Positions 14,073 through 21,777 of a stretch of DNA of 42,896 nucleotides are shown here, piece after piece. The DNA is from an uncultured Anaerotruncus sp. (GTDB lineage Bacteria; Bacillota; Clostridia; Oscillospirales; Ruminococcaceae). The translations under genes and the position numbers were made by a program. The notes under the pieces are model-generated. The model had not been told where the DNA came from. It searched no databases and worked only from the letters and a program-made list of their open reading frames with translations. Location of the stretch: assembly GCA_944385965.1 (NCBI GenBank), contig CALWZG010000004.1, positions 1 to 42,896 of the forward strand, given 5' to 3'. Every line of letters starts with the position of its first letter. The stretch's first letter is position 1.

Positions 14073-14756
14073 TTATAGTTTCACGCCTGTTTCCTGCTCA
14101 AAAATCGCTTTCATTTTATCACAGGCAGTTTGCAGGTCTGGATCAAGGCTGAACAACCCCGAGGAACCCACAACGAAAATATCTACGCCCGCCTCATACA
14201 AGCGTTTGAAGGTCTTCTGATTGCAGGAGCCATCAATCATAATCTTGTAATGCCAGCCATTTTCCTCCCGCAGGCGCTTGGCCTCAGCGATTTTGTCCAG
14301 CATCTCTGTAATAAACGGCTGTCCCGCAAAGCCCACATCCACTGTCATAATGGTCATCACATCAATCCGGTTGAGATAGTGCTTGCAATAGGAAAGAGGA
14401 GTTGCCGGGTTCAAGGTGACACCGATTTGACAGCCTACATCTTTGATATGGTTCAGGGTGCGATAGCAGTCGGTGTTGATGGTTTCGGCATGAGGGCTAA
14501 TCAATTCTGCCCCACTTTGGGCGCAGGCCTCAATCCAGTCATTGGGTGTGGTGGTCATCAAATGGACATTCATGGGCTTTTTCATCACCCGTTTGCAGGC
14601 TTTCATAAAGTCTGGGCTCAGGGTGATATTCTTGCAGAAGTGCCCATCCATAATATCAATATGGTACCCATCCACATTTTTATCCAGTATTTCGATCTGA
14701 TGCTTCATATCCAAAAAGTCCATACACATCAGGCTGGCAGAAAATTCAGGTTTCAT
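14073..14756 (-). CDS. alsE: D-allulose-6-phosphate 3-epimerase
   Basis: This 227-residue TIM-barrel enzyme turns allulose-6-P into fructose-6-P. It shares long blocks with E. coli AlsE: S-L-M-C-M-D, H-I-D-I-M-D-G-H-F, the P-M/L-x-H-L-M segment, N-P-A-T-P, M-T-V-D-x-G-F-A-G-Q-P-F-I-x-E-M-L-D-K and D-G-S-C-N-Q, then F-V-V-G-S-S-G-L-F. His/Asp metal and acid-base residues of the ribulose-phosphate epimerase family are kept. Distinguishing it from plain Rpe, the SLMCMD and DGSCNQ segments are AlsE-like. TGGAGG precedes the ATG. It lies between the permease and kinase genes of the same operon. Confidence 0.93.
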   Translation of the reverse strand: MKPEFSASLMCMDFLDMKHQIEILDKNVDGYHIDIMDGHFCKNITLSPDFMKACKRVMKKPMNVHLMTTTPNDWIEACAQSGAELISPHAETINTDCYRTLNHIKDVGCQIGVTLNPATPLSYCKHYLNRIDVMTIMTVDVGFAGQPFITEMLDKIAEAKRLREENGWHYKIMIDGSCNQKTFKRLYEAGVDIFVVGSSGLFSLDPDLQTACDKMKAIFEQETGVKL

Positions 14757-14786
14757 GCAGATACCTCCAAAAACGATTTGTAAATA

Positions 14787-15761
14787 TTAGTTCTTCCGGC
14801 TGGCGCCAAAGAACCGGTCCAGTGTAACCGCCAGAATCAGCAAGCAGCCCATCGCCAACTGCTGGTAATAGCTGGAAACACCCACCATGTTTAATCCATT
14901 GTTGATAACACCGATAATCAAACCACCAATGATAACCTTGGGGATTTTACCAATACCGCCGAAGAAAGAAGCTCCACCGATGATAACAGCCTCAATAGCG
15001 TAGGTCTCGTAACCGGTACCAGCATTAGGCTCAGCCGCAGCCAGACGGGCGATATTTACCATACCGGCCAGTGCCGCGCACATGCCGGAGATTACAAACG
15101 CCAAGATTGTGTGTTTTTTAACGGTGATACCAGCGTACCAAGCAGACTGGGAGTTACCGCCCAAGGCGTACATATTCCGTCCGCATTGGAGTTTGGTGGT
15201 CAGGAAGGTCAAAACAACGGCTGTGACAAGGGCAACAACAATGGGAACTGGAATCACGCCAAAGAGCTTGCCGCCAATGCTTTTGGAGAAGGTAGCGGGC
15301 AGACCGGAAACCGCACGTGCGTCGGTGATAATATATACCAAGCTTCGCAGAATGGCCTGGGTACCCAAGGTGATGATGAAAGGGGGCAGCCCCGTGGAGG
15401 TGACCAGAATACCATTGGCCGCGCCAATTATAGCGCCAAATACAAATACACCCAAAATAATTGCGATGGCAGGGTGGAATCCCATTTCCGCCATCAGTTT
15501 GGCGGTGAGGGCACCAGAAAGGGCCATGGTAGAGCTGACGCTCAGGTCGATACCGCCCAGCAGGATTGCGAAGAACTCACCCAGTCCCAACAGGACTGTA
15601 ATGGAGCTTTGCTCCACAATTTTAATCAGGTTACCGCTTGTCAAAAAGGATGATGGGCGCAAAACACCAAATACAACCACCATAATTACCAAGATGGTAA
15701 TGGTGCTGTATCGGTCCCAGTAGTCATTGAATGTAAATTTTTTGGCCTGCGTCTCTTTCAC
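14787..15761 (-). CDS. alsC: Sugar ABC transporter permease
   Basis: A 324-residue membrane protein of the RbsC/AlsC family with about ten hydrophobic segments and the family signature E-F-F-A-I-L-L-G-G-I-D-L-S-V-S, plus V-I-I-G-G-A-S-F-F-G-G-I-G near the end. It forms the membrane channel of the allose-type importer together with the ATPase 15 bases upstream and the binding protein. Translation starts at GTG 15761, with AGGAGG 7 bases upstream. Assignment to allose rather than ribose rests on the enzymes in the operon. Confidence 0.9.
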   Translation of the reverse strand: MKETQAKKFTFNDYWDRYSTITILVIMVVVFGVLRPSSFLTSGNLIKIVEQSSITVLLGLGEFFAILLGGIDLSVSSTMALSGALTAKLMAEMGFHPAIAIILGVFVFGAIIGAANGILVTSTGLPPFIITLGTQAILRSLVYIITDARAVSGLPATFSKSIGGKLFGVIPVPIVVALVTAVVLTFLTTKLQCGRNMYALGGNSQSAWYAGITVKKHTILAFVISGMCAALAGMVNIARLAAAEPNAGTGYETYAIEAVIIGGASFFGGIGKIPKVIIGGLIIGVINNGLNMVGVSSYYQQLAMGCLLILAVTLDRFFGASRKN

Positions 15762-15776
15762 AACTCTTCCTCCTAA

Positions 15777-17306
15777 TTAAGCAATATCGCCAGTAGCGGC
15801 TTTTGCAAGTTTTTCTTCGGTTGCGTCCGCGATGTCAAAAAACGCTGTGATTCTGCCCTCCGCCATAACGGCAATCCGGTCACACAGCCCCAACAGTTCT
15901 GGCATTTCGCTGGAAACCACGATGACACCTACCCCATTATCCGCCAGCTGACGAATCAGCTTATAAATCTCACTCTTGGTACCTACATCGATTCCTTTGG
16001 TAGGCTCATCGAAAATCAGCAGTTTTACCCCAGCGCCCAGCCATTTTCCCAAAATCACCTTCTGCTGGTTTCCTCCCGAAAGCTGAGAGGTAAGCTGTTC
16101 CAGAGACGCGCATTTGATCTGGATCTCCTGCCGCATCTTCTCGGAAACCTCTTTTTCTTCCTTCTCGTTGGTAAATCCCCACATACCGTCGCATTGGGCA
16201 TTTTTAAGCTGCTTGGCAATGGAAATATTTCGTCTGTTGCTGAAGTTCTGGAAGAAGCCGGTTTCCCGTCGGTTTTCGGTCACAAGCCCGATTCCCTGCC
16301 GAAGCGCTTGGTATGGGTTTTTAATCGAAAGCTGCTTGCCTTCCAGCCAAATCTCCCCGGATGCTTTTGGAGCTGCGCCATAAATCGCGCACATAGTTTC
16401 GCTTCGTCCCGCGCCCACCAATCCGGAGAAGCCCAGAATCTCTCCCCTGCGCAAAGAAAAGGAAACATCTTGCACCTTGCCATCCTTGCGGGTGAGGTTC
16501 TTGCATTCAAACATCACATCACCGAACTGGAAATTGTCCTCCGGCAGATGCTGGTATGTACCCTTAATCTCACGGCCTACCATCATGCGCACCATATCGT
16601 CGGTGGTCAGGTCTGCCACCTGGTAAGTGCCAACATAACCTCCATCCTTCATAATGGTAATGCGGTCGCCGATTTCCATAATCTCAGAAAGCTTGTGGGA
16701 AATAAAGACAATGCCTTTGCCCTCTGAGCGCAGCTGACGCATAATCACAAACAGCTTCTGCACCTCTTCGTCAGTCAGTGAAGATGTGGGCTCATCCATA
16801 ACAATCACCTTGGCGTCAAAGGCAATGGATTTCGCGATTTCCACCATTTGCTTTTCGCTGATGCTCAAATCCCCTACACTGGTGGTGGGTTTGCGGTTGG
16901 AAAGGTTAACCTTTTCCAGCAGCTCCTGGGTTTTGGCATTCATTTTGGCATAATCTACAATACTGACTGGACCCACCTTTTTCATAGGCAAGCGTCCCAT
17001 AAAGATGTTTTCCCGAATATCCAGCCAGTTTACCACACTCAACTCTTGGTAGATGATGCTGATACCGCCCTCCGCCGAAATATGTGGTGTCAACCGGCTG
17101 TACTCCTTCCCATTGAGAAGGATAGTGCCCTCATCCGGCGTATACGCGCCGCTGAGCACCTTCATCAAAGTGGATTTTCCCGCGCCGTTCTCTCCAAGCA
17201 GAACATGTACTTCGCCTGGACGCACATCAAAATTGATACCGTCCAGCGCGACCACACCCGGGAAGCGCTTGGTGATTCCTTTCATTTGGACAATGGGTTG
17301 TTCCAT
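15777..17306 (-). CDS. alsA: Sugar ABC transporter ATPase (two domains)
   Basis: A 509-residue fused double ATPase of the RbsA/AlsA/MglA type. The first half has Walker A at G38-E-N-G-A-G-K-S-T46, signature L-S-I-S-E-K-Q and V-I-V-M-D-E-P-T-S; the second half has a degenerate Walker A (G-L-V-G-A-G-R-S-E) and signature L-S-G-G-N-Q-Q-K with L-L-I-F-D-E-P-T-K-G-I-D. That asymmetry is normal for the family. It powers sugar import through the AlsC-like permease. A GGGGAAAGG stretch precedes the ATG. Confidence 0.92.
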   Translation of the reverse strand: MEQPIVQMKGITKRFPGVVALDGINFDVRPGEVHVLLGENGAGKSTLMKVLSGAYTPDEGTILLNGKEYSRLTPHISAEGGISIIYQELSVVNWLDIRENIFMGRLPMKKVGPVSIVDYAKMNAKTQELLEKVNLSNRKPTTSVGDLSISEKQMVEIAKSIAFDAKVIVMDEPTSSLTDEEVQKLFVIMRQLRSEGKGIVFISHKLSEIMEIGDRITIMKDGGYVGTYQVADLTTDDMVRMMVGREIKGTYQHLPEDNFQFGDVMFECKNLTRKDGKVQDVSFSLRRGEILGFSGLVGAGRSETMCAIYGAAPKASGEIWLEGKQLSIKNPYQALRQGIGLVTENRRETGFFQNFSNRRNISIAKQLKNAQCDGMWGFTNEKEEKEVSEKMRQEIQIKCASLEQLTSQLSGGNQQKVILGKWLGAGVKLLIFDEPTKGIDVGTKSEIYKLIRQLADNGVGVIVVSSEMPELLGLCDRIAVMAEGRITAFFDIADATEEKLAKAATGDIA

Positions 17307-17422
17307 TCCGCGCCTTTCCCCTTTCTTGTTTTCAGATAATATCAGAACCTACAGACTCCGTCAGCTTTGACAGGCGCCCCGCAGCGCCAACACAGTGCCT
17401 GCCGCTCGCAGCGCCTGTAGGA

Positions 17423-17459
17423 TGCCGCCCGGCGGGAAATACCTTCCTGCCGGGCGGCA
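17423..17459 (-). promoter_or_regulatory. GC-rich stem-loop after the binding-protein gene
   Basis: TGCCGCCCGGC (17423-17433) pairs with GCCGGGCGGCA (17449-17459), and the stem continues inward by five more pairs. No T run follows on the minus strand, so it is not a terminator. It probably protects the upstream mRNA from 3' decay and raises binding-protein levels over the rest of the operon. A second weaker pair, CAGGCGC (17371-17377) with GCGCCTG (17411-17417), lies next to it. Confidence 0.7.
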
Positions 17460-17494
17460 GCTTCATACATAATGGTTTTTAAAACCCCAGCACC

Positions 17495-18544
17495 TTAGCC
17501 GGCAATATACTCAGAAGCGTTGTCCTTGGTAATCAGAATCGCATCAATGCCATAGGTGGGGATATCAACGGTAGGAGTGATGGCTTCACCTTTGGTAACC
17601 GCTTCCACCATCAGTTCCAGGCCCTTCGCGCCAACAGCCGCAGGGTCCTGAGCAACGGTAGCCGCCAATTTGCCATCGGCTACAGACTGGATTGCATCGT
17701 CATTACCATCGGTACCGCAAACTTTGATGTCTTTACCGGAAGCCTCAACAGCCTCCTGAACACCCATTGCCATGGTGTCGTTGCAGCAGTAGATTGCTTT
17801 CAGGTCAGGATGAGCGGTGATGTAGTTGGTGGCCAGGTCATACGCTTTGGTACGGTCCCAGTCAGCAGGCTGGCTTTCCACAATGGTCAGTCCGGCCTCC
17901 TCAAAAGCAGCTTTCGCTCCATCACGGCGATTCTCACCGGAAATAGCGCCAGCTTTACCTTCAACGATGGCTACCTCGCCCTCACCGCCGATAAGCTCAA
18001 TCAGATACTCAGCGCCCATACGGCCAACGCCTACGTTATCGGTTGCTACATAGGAGTAGCAAGCACCGTCCAGAGCAACCAGAGCTTCCATATCTACCTT
18101 TTCATCAATATCAACGATATAGATGCCTTTGCTGGTGGCATCCGCAATGGCGTTGTTCAGGTTCACGTTGGAGATAGGAGCAACTCCGATGGCTTTATAG
18201 CCTTTGGAGATGGCGTTCTCCAGCAGAGTAACCTGACCTTCTACATCGTCCTCGGTGTTGGAAGCGTAAATGTCAACCTTGATACCCATTTCATCCGCTT
18301 TTGCCTGGATGCCATCCCGCATGGTCTGCCAGAACTGGCTGGAAAGCACCTTCAGGATAACCGCGTACTCAGCTTCGCCGCTTTCAGTTTCTGCCGCCTC
18401 ACTGGAAGCAGGGGTGCTGGAACTGGCATCGGCACTGGAACTAGCACTGGAGCTGGAGCTTCCAGAACTGCCTCCGCAGGCTACCATCGAAGCGCTCATA
18501 GCAACCGCTAACAAAGCTGATACAAGGACTTTCAGTTTTCTCAT
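17495..18544 (-). CDS. alsB: Sugar-binding lipoprotein of the allose-type importer
   Basis: A 349-residue substrate-binding lipoprotein: signal peptide with lipobox S-M-V-A-C (Cys23), a Ser/Ala-rich linker to about residue 58, then a periplasmic-binding type I fold (Y-A-V-I-L-K-V-L-S-S-Q-F-W, D-I-Y-A-S-N-T-E-D-D, I-G-V-A-P-I-S-N-V-N). It captures the sugar outside the membrane and hands it to the permease. First gene of the operon, with AGGAGG before the ATG, preceded by a promoter between two LacI operators and followed by a strong stem-loop. Confidence 0.92.
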   Translation of the reverse strand: MRKLKVLVSALLAVAMSASMVACGGSSGSSSSSASSSADASSSTPASSEAAETESGEAEYAVILKVLSSQFWQTMRDGIQAKADEMGIKVDIYASNTEDDVEGQVTLLENAISKGYKAIGVAPISNVNLNNAIADATSKGIYIVDIDEKVDMEALVALDGACYSYVATDNVGVGRMGAEYLIELIGGEGEVAIVEGKAGAISGENRRDGAKAAFEEAGLTIVESQPADWDRTKAYDLATNYITAHPDLKAIYCCNDTMAMGVQEAVEASGKDIKVCGTDGNDDAIQSVADGKLAATVAQDPAAVGAKGLELMVEAVTKGEAITPTVDIPTYGIDAILITKDNASEYIAG

Positions 18545-18600
18545 TTCTGTTCTCCTCCTAAATGTTAAGGCTCATAACGAGACTTTTTTATGGGAAATGG

Positions 18601-18612
18601 GTAATCGATTTC
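18601..18612. promoter_or_regulatory. LacI operator O2 at the transcription start
   Basis: GTAATCGATTTC at 18601-18612 matches the perfect palindrome at 18683 in ten of twelve positions. It lies just downstream of the predicted transcription start (about 18616, minus strand), within a larger GGGAAA/TTTCCC inverted repeat. Confidence 0.7.
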
Positions 18613-18622
18613 CCTTGCTTAT

Positions 18623-18651
18623 AATGTACTATTTGCCTATTTAAAAGTCAA
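18623..18651 (-). promoter_or_regulatory. Promoter of the allose operon
   Basis: On the minus strand TTGACT (18646-18651) and TACATT (18623-18628) are 17 bases apart. It lies between the two operator copies, so repressor bound at both could loop or cover it. Confidence 0.65.
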
Positions 18652-18682
18652 TTGCTTTTCTTTATTTTCAGCGTTATACCGG

Positions 18683-18694
18683 GTAATCGATTAC
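18683..18694. promoter_or_regulatory. LacI operator O1 (perfect palindrome)
   Basis: GTAATCGATTAC is a perfect 12-bp palindrome with the CG centre typical of LacI-family sites. It lies about 30 bases upstream of the -35 box and 82 bases, close to eight helical turns, from O2. Confidence 0.75.
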
Positions 18695-18734
18695 TCAATT
18701 TGTGCAATTTTGCTGTTCAAAAACGCATAGCAGC

Positions 18735-18780
18735 AAAAAAACTGGCTCTTATTGTTAATGCGTTAACAATAAGAGCCAGT
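18735..18780 (-). terminator. Intrinsic terminator of the 47-aa gene
   Basis: A perfect 18-bp stem (18741-18758 with 18763-18780) and TGCG loop are followed on the minus strand by six T residues (A run at 18735-18740). It insulates the allose promoter from upstream transcription. Confidence 0.93.
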
Positions 18781-18827
18781 TCAGAAAGGTCCCTGGAACC
18801 TTTAAACCTGTAATTCAACGAAAACTT

Positions 18828-18971
18828 TTATTTTATCAGAGTGGCTTTCACTTCCTCGATCTCCTCCCGGAGCAATTCCAATTCCTGCGGTGTACAGCGC
18901 TTCTCAAAATCCGAGTCATAAAAGGTTTCCAAAGCCTTATACTGGGCCTGAAAAAATCCAATCTCCTCCAT
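18828..18971 (-). CDS. Small hypothetical protein, 47 aa
   Basis: A short gene starting at ATG 18971 with AAAAGGAGAA 5-7 bases upstream and ending 48 bases before a strong terminator. The protein is acidic and mostly helical (MEEIGFFQAQYKALETFY ... ELELLREEIEEVKATLIK), without Cys or membrane segment. No family recognised. The good ribosome site, codon-like composition and private terminator make it a real gene. It is transcribed in the same direction as the zinc-ribbon gene upstream, whose terminator lies between them. Confidence 0.75.
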   Translation of the reverse strand: MEEIGFFQAQYKALETFYDSDFEKRCTPQELELLREEIEEVKATLIK

Positions 18972-18995
18972 TGAATTCTCCTTTTTACCGATGCG

Positions 18996-19028
18996 AAAAG
19001 CCCGCCATGAAATTCATGGCGGGCTTTT
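18996..19028 (-). terminator. Terminator of the zinc-ribbon gene
   Basis: AAAAGCCCGCCATGA and its complement up to 19028 form a stem of about 14-15 bp with a minimal loop and TTTT at the minus-strand 3' edge. It lies 15 bases after the stop of the zinc-ribbon gene and just before the ribosome site of the 47-aa gene. Confidence 0.8.
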
Positions 19029-19043
19029 AATCAATTACAAAAC

Positions 19044-19322
19044 TTACTGCTGGCCCTTTATCTTAGCGAAGCACTCAGAGCAATAAACCGGACGGTCCTC
19101 ACGGGGCTGGAAAGGAACTTTCGCCTCGCAGCCGCAGGAAGCGCAGGTAGCGGTATACATCTCTCTCTGAGGTCTGGCGTTGTTCTTACGGGCATCCCGG
19201 CAGGCTTTGCAGCGCTGAGGCTCGTTTACAAACCCTCTGGCAGCGTAGAACTCCTGCTCACCGGCAGTAAAAACAAACTCGGCTCCGCACTCTTTGCATT
19301 TCAGTGTTTTGTCAGTGTACAT
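19044..19322 (-). CDS. Zinc-ribbon protein with CxxC-x17-CxxC repeat
   Basis: A 92-residue protein with two zinc-binding units: C-K-E-C ... C-K-A-C (first half) and C-A-S-C ... C-S-E-C with 17 residues between, matching the CxxC-x17-CxxC family. The first unit resembles the probable zinc-ribbon domain found in many Firmicutes (L-K-C-K-E-C-G-x-E-F-x-F-T-x-G-E-Q-E-F-Y). Such proteins probably bind nucleic acids or the ribosome, but no member's role is clear to me. GAGGT lies about 8 bases before the ATG, and a terminator follows directly. Confidence 0.85.
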   Translation of the reverse strand: MYTDKTLKCKECGAEFVFTAGEQEFYAARGFVNEPQRCKACRDARKNNARPQREMYTATCASCGCEAKVPFQPREDRPVYCSECFAKIKGQQ

Positions 19323-19461
19323 TTTGATTAACCTCGCTTAAAAATGGATTTACCCGCTGGAACTGAGTGGACCGAGATTGAAAACAAGCTCTGCCAATGG
19401 CGCCAAAGGGTATATATGCAATCCCTCTCAGGATTGTCACCAAAACTTATGCCTCGGCTGT

Positions 19462-20070
19462 TCATTCCTGGGTAAACGAGCCGCGCAACTTTCGCCGCAC
19501 TCTCTGCAAGGCATTGTCAACAGCTTTCACTGACGACCCGAGTTGGCTTGCCATCTCATCGTAAGAGTAGGAGCTGAGGTACAATTGTAATACTTGCCTT
19601 TCAAATAAGGACAAAAGATTCTGGATACGCCTGCTGCGGTCTTCCGCTTCCTCGTTTTGAATCACCAGCGTCTCTGGGTCGATATCTGTGATACCCCCCA
19701 TACTTTCCGGCAAAGGCTCCCCTTCGCTTAAAGAAACATACCCTCGCATGGGAGCATTTTTGTGCCGCATATGGGCGGCCAAAGCACTGGACAGCTTATT
19801 GTTCACACATACAAGCGCAAATGTCCGAAAGGTTCCCGGCTCATTCTCCCGATAATTGCGCACCGCCTTCAGCAGGGCAATCATTCCCTCCTGAAACAGG
19901 TCTTCCTCATCCAAATCTGGCTGAAGAAACGCCTTGGCCCGCAGACGGACCAACGGAGCATATCGGTGGATTAGTCTGGTCAAAGCGCCATCATCCCCTT
20001 GTTTAGCGGCGATGGCCAGTGCCTGGTCGGTTTCATCTTTTAATGAATTTTGTTCCAAAATATGATTCAT
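19462..20070 (-). CDS. Sigma-70 family factor, SigH-like
   Basis: A 202-residue sigma factor. Region 2 is seen in D-L-F-Q-E-G-M-I-A-L-L-K-A-V-R-N-Y and F-R-T-F-A-L-V-C-V-N-N-K-L; region 4 in L-F-E-R-Q-V-L-Q-L-Y-L-S-S-Y-S-Y-D-E-M-A-S-Q-L-G-S-S-V-K-A-V-D-N-A-L-Q-R-V-R-R-K-L. Region 3 is missing, as in SigH/ECF-like short factors. The E-G-M-I box is closest to Spo0H (SigH), which drives stationary-phase and early sporulation genes, but a related regulator is possible. It is a single gene with its own consensus promoter and GGGAG ribosome site. Confidence 0.85.
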   Translation of the reverse strand: MNHILEQNSLKDETDQALAIAAKQGDDGALTRLIHRYAPLVRLRAKAFLQPDLDEEDLFQEGMIALLKAVRNYRENEPGTFRTFALVCVNNKLSSALAAHMRHKNAPMRGYVSLSEGEPLPESMGGITDIDPETLVIQNEEAEDRSRRIQNLLSLFERQVLQLYLSSYSYDEMASQLGSSVKAVDNALQRVRRKLRGSFTQE

Positions 20071-20122
20071 AAAGCGCTCCCGACTTCAGCCCTTTGATGG
20101 AACCTGACTGAATACGGTTCTC

Positions 20123-20151
20123 ATTATATCCGTTTTATTCCCGCTTGTCAA
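20123..20151 (-). promoter_or_regulatory. Consensus promoter of the sigma factor gene
   Basis: On the minus strand TTGACA (20146-20151) and TATAAT (20123-20128) are 17 bases apart, a perfect housekeeping promoter. Transcription would start near 20116, 45 bases before the ATG. Confidence 0.85.
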
Positions 20152-20294
20152 GTATTTTATAAAAACCATCCGTCCATCTTCGATGATTTTTTGTGTAATT
20201 TTCCAAACGGAAAAAAATACAGCGGAAATTATTATTTTTTGTGTCTTTTGTGGATTTTCAGAAAAATTGGCCTCAAGACCTCCGACGGAGACGC

Positions 20295-21272
20295 TTATTC
20301 CTCCACAGTCATTTGGTTGATAACCACATCCACAACTGGCTTATCACTGCCGTCGGTCTCCACCGCCGCGATGGCGTCTACCACATCCATACCTTCAATC
20401 ACATAGCCGAAAACGGTATGTTTATAATCCAAGTGTGGGGTACCACCCTCGTTTTTATACTTCTCCATCACCGGTGCCATCATCTGGCGGTAGTCATCAG
20501 GGACCCCATCCCGCTGTTTCTGAGCAAGCTCCTGGTTCAGACTGTCCATCAAAGCCTGCAATTTCTCCTCAGATTTGCCTTGCTGGGCCGCCGCCTGAAG
20601 CTTCATAGTGGCGTTATAAACTTCCCGGTTGAGATACATGGTCAGCAGGTAATTTTCTTCGTTGGCCTGGCTCCACTGTCCACTGTAAGGGTCCTTGCTC
20701 TGTACAATAAAGAACTGGCTTCCATTGGTGCCATATCCAGCGTTGGCCATGGAAAGGGAGCCTCTGAAATTGTGAGCCAAGTCGGAGAACTCGTCCTCAA
20801 AGGCGGCTCCAAAAGCGCTCTCTCCCCCTGTTCCATCTCCATTGGGGTCACCGCCCTGAATCATAAAGTCATTGATAACCCGATGGAAGGTCAGGCCATT
20901 GTAATAGCCGTTCTTGGCGTGTGTGATGATATTCTCCACAGTTTTTGGAGCCTGGTCGGGGAACAATCTGATTTTAATGGTTCCCATGGTAGTATCCATG
21001 GTCAGCACCGGCAAATCAGCGTATTCCCCTTCTCCGGCGTACAGATCCTGAAATTTCTGCGCAAAGGTAGCAGGGTCCTCCTGGGCTACCTGAGGCACCT
21101 CCACAGTCTCCGGCTCAGAGGAGGACTGGGGCTCAGAAGATTCGGCGGTGGAATTCTCCTGGCTGGAAGGAGCCTCCGAGGTCTCCTTGCTGGAGGAGGA
21201 AGAACCGCCACCGCAAGCGGCCATACCGGTCAGCATCAACAGGGATAAGCTCAAAGCCATCAATTTTCTCAT
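20295..21272 (-). CDS. Cyclophilin-type peptidyl-prolyl isomerase lipoprotein
   Basis: A 325-residue lipoprotein (lipobox G-M-A-A-C, Cys20, then a Ser/Glu-rich linker to about 60) with a cyclophilin domain. Family marks: [32 protein letters not shown] and [14 protein letters not shown]. It catalyses proline isomerisation and so helps fold exported proteins outside the membrane. An insert of about 70 residues between the active-site half and the last strands is longer than in small cyclophilins but common in clostridial versions. The start at 21272 has GGAGG 10 bases upstream. Confidence 0.93.
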   Translation of the reverse strand: MRKLMALSLSLLMLTGMAACGGGSSSSSKETSEAPSSQENSTAESSEPQSSSEPETVEVPQVAQEDPATFAQKFQDLYAGEGEYADLPVLTMDTTMGTIKIRLFPDQAPKTVENIITHAKNGYYNGLTFHRVINDFMIQGGDPNGDGTGGESAFGAAFEDEFSDLAHNFRGSLSMANAGYGTNGSQFFIVQSKDPYSGQWSQANEENYLLTMYLNREVYNATMKLQAAAQQGKSEEKLQALMDSLNQELAQKQRDGVPDDYRQMMAPVMEKYKNEGGTPHLDYKHTVFGYVIEGMDVVDAIAAVETDGSDKPVVDVVINQMTVEE

Positions 21273-21365
21273 CTGGTGTAAACCTCCGTCATTCAATCAT
21301 GGTCAGCTGCGCCGGTTTGGAATCCAGCGCCTTCTGTCAAACTCATTTTGACTTGCATAGGGATT

Positions 21366-21395
21366 AGTATACCACGGAAGGCGGTTTTCTTGCAA
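21366..21395 (-). promoter_or_regulatory. Promoter of the cyclophilin gene
   Basis: On the minus strand TTGCAA (21390-21395) and TATACT (21366-21371) are 18 bases apart, about 90 bases before the start codon. Confidence 0.6.
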
Positions 21396-21460
21396 GCCTG
21401 AAATGACTGCGGCGCGGCCAATTCCAGCCGCGCCGTTTTGTAATCTTAATTCAATTTTGT

Positions 21461-21682
21461 TCAGCGCAGTTCAATAGTATACTCGAATTTATACTCTTGT
21501 TGAAGCGCTTTCACCTTGTCCTCATTATCCTCAATGAAAGTTTCGGTGTAAACAGATTTGCCCTGCTTTTTATAGTCATTCAGGATCTGCTGAAGCTTTT
21601 CCCAGCACTCCTGCTGTCTGGCCTCATCCTCCTCCTGAATGTCAATGACAAACTCCCTATGTTTTGGAATACGCGCTTTCAT
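21461..21682 (-). CDS. Small hypothetical protein, 73 aa
   Basis: An acidic, mostly helical protein (E-E-D-E-A-R-Q-Q-E-C-W-E-K-L-Q-Q-I-L central helix, then T-E-T-F-I-E-D-N-E and a short C-terminal strand). CGAGGAGGA stands 8-9 bases before the ATG, which makes translation near certain. No family recognised. It lies about 95 bases after the rRNA methyltransferase gene and could share its transcript. Confidence 0.8.
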   Translation of the reverse strand: MKARIPKHREFVIDIQEEDEARQQECWEKLQQILNDYKKQGKSVYTETFIEDNEDKVKALQQEYKFEYTIELR

Positions 21683-21777
21683 TTTATGTTCCTCCTCGCC
21701 CCATATAGGGGATAATTACGGTTTCCATTGTAATACATCTCCCTCTGGGACGCAAGACCCTTTCTTACAAAAATCCC

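Noticed and set aside
20241..21248. A 335-codon plus-strand frame opposite the cyclophilin gene
   Set aside because: Composition is His/Leu/Gly-rich noise of a reverse-complement shadow, with no start signal.
21410..21435. CGGCGCGGC/GCCGCGCCG hairpin after the 73-aa gene
   Set aside because: Its T run is on the plus strand, where no gene ends; on the minus strand no T run follows, so not called a terminator.
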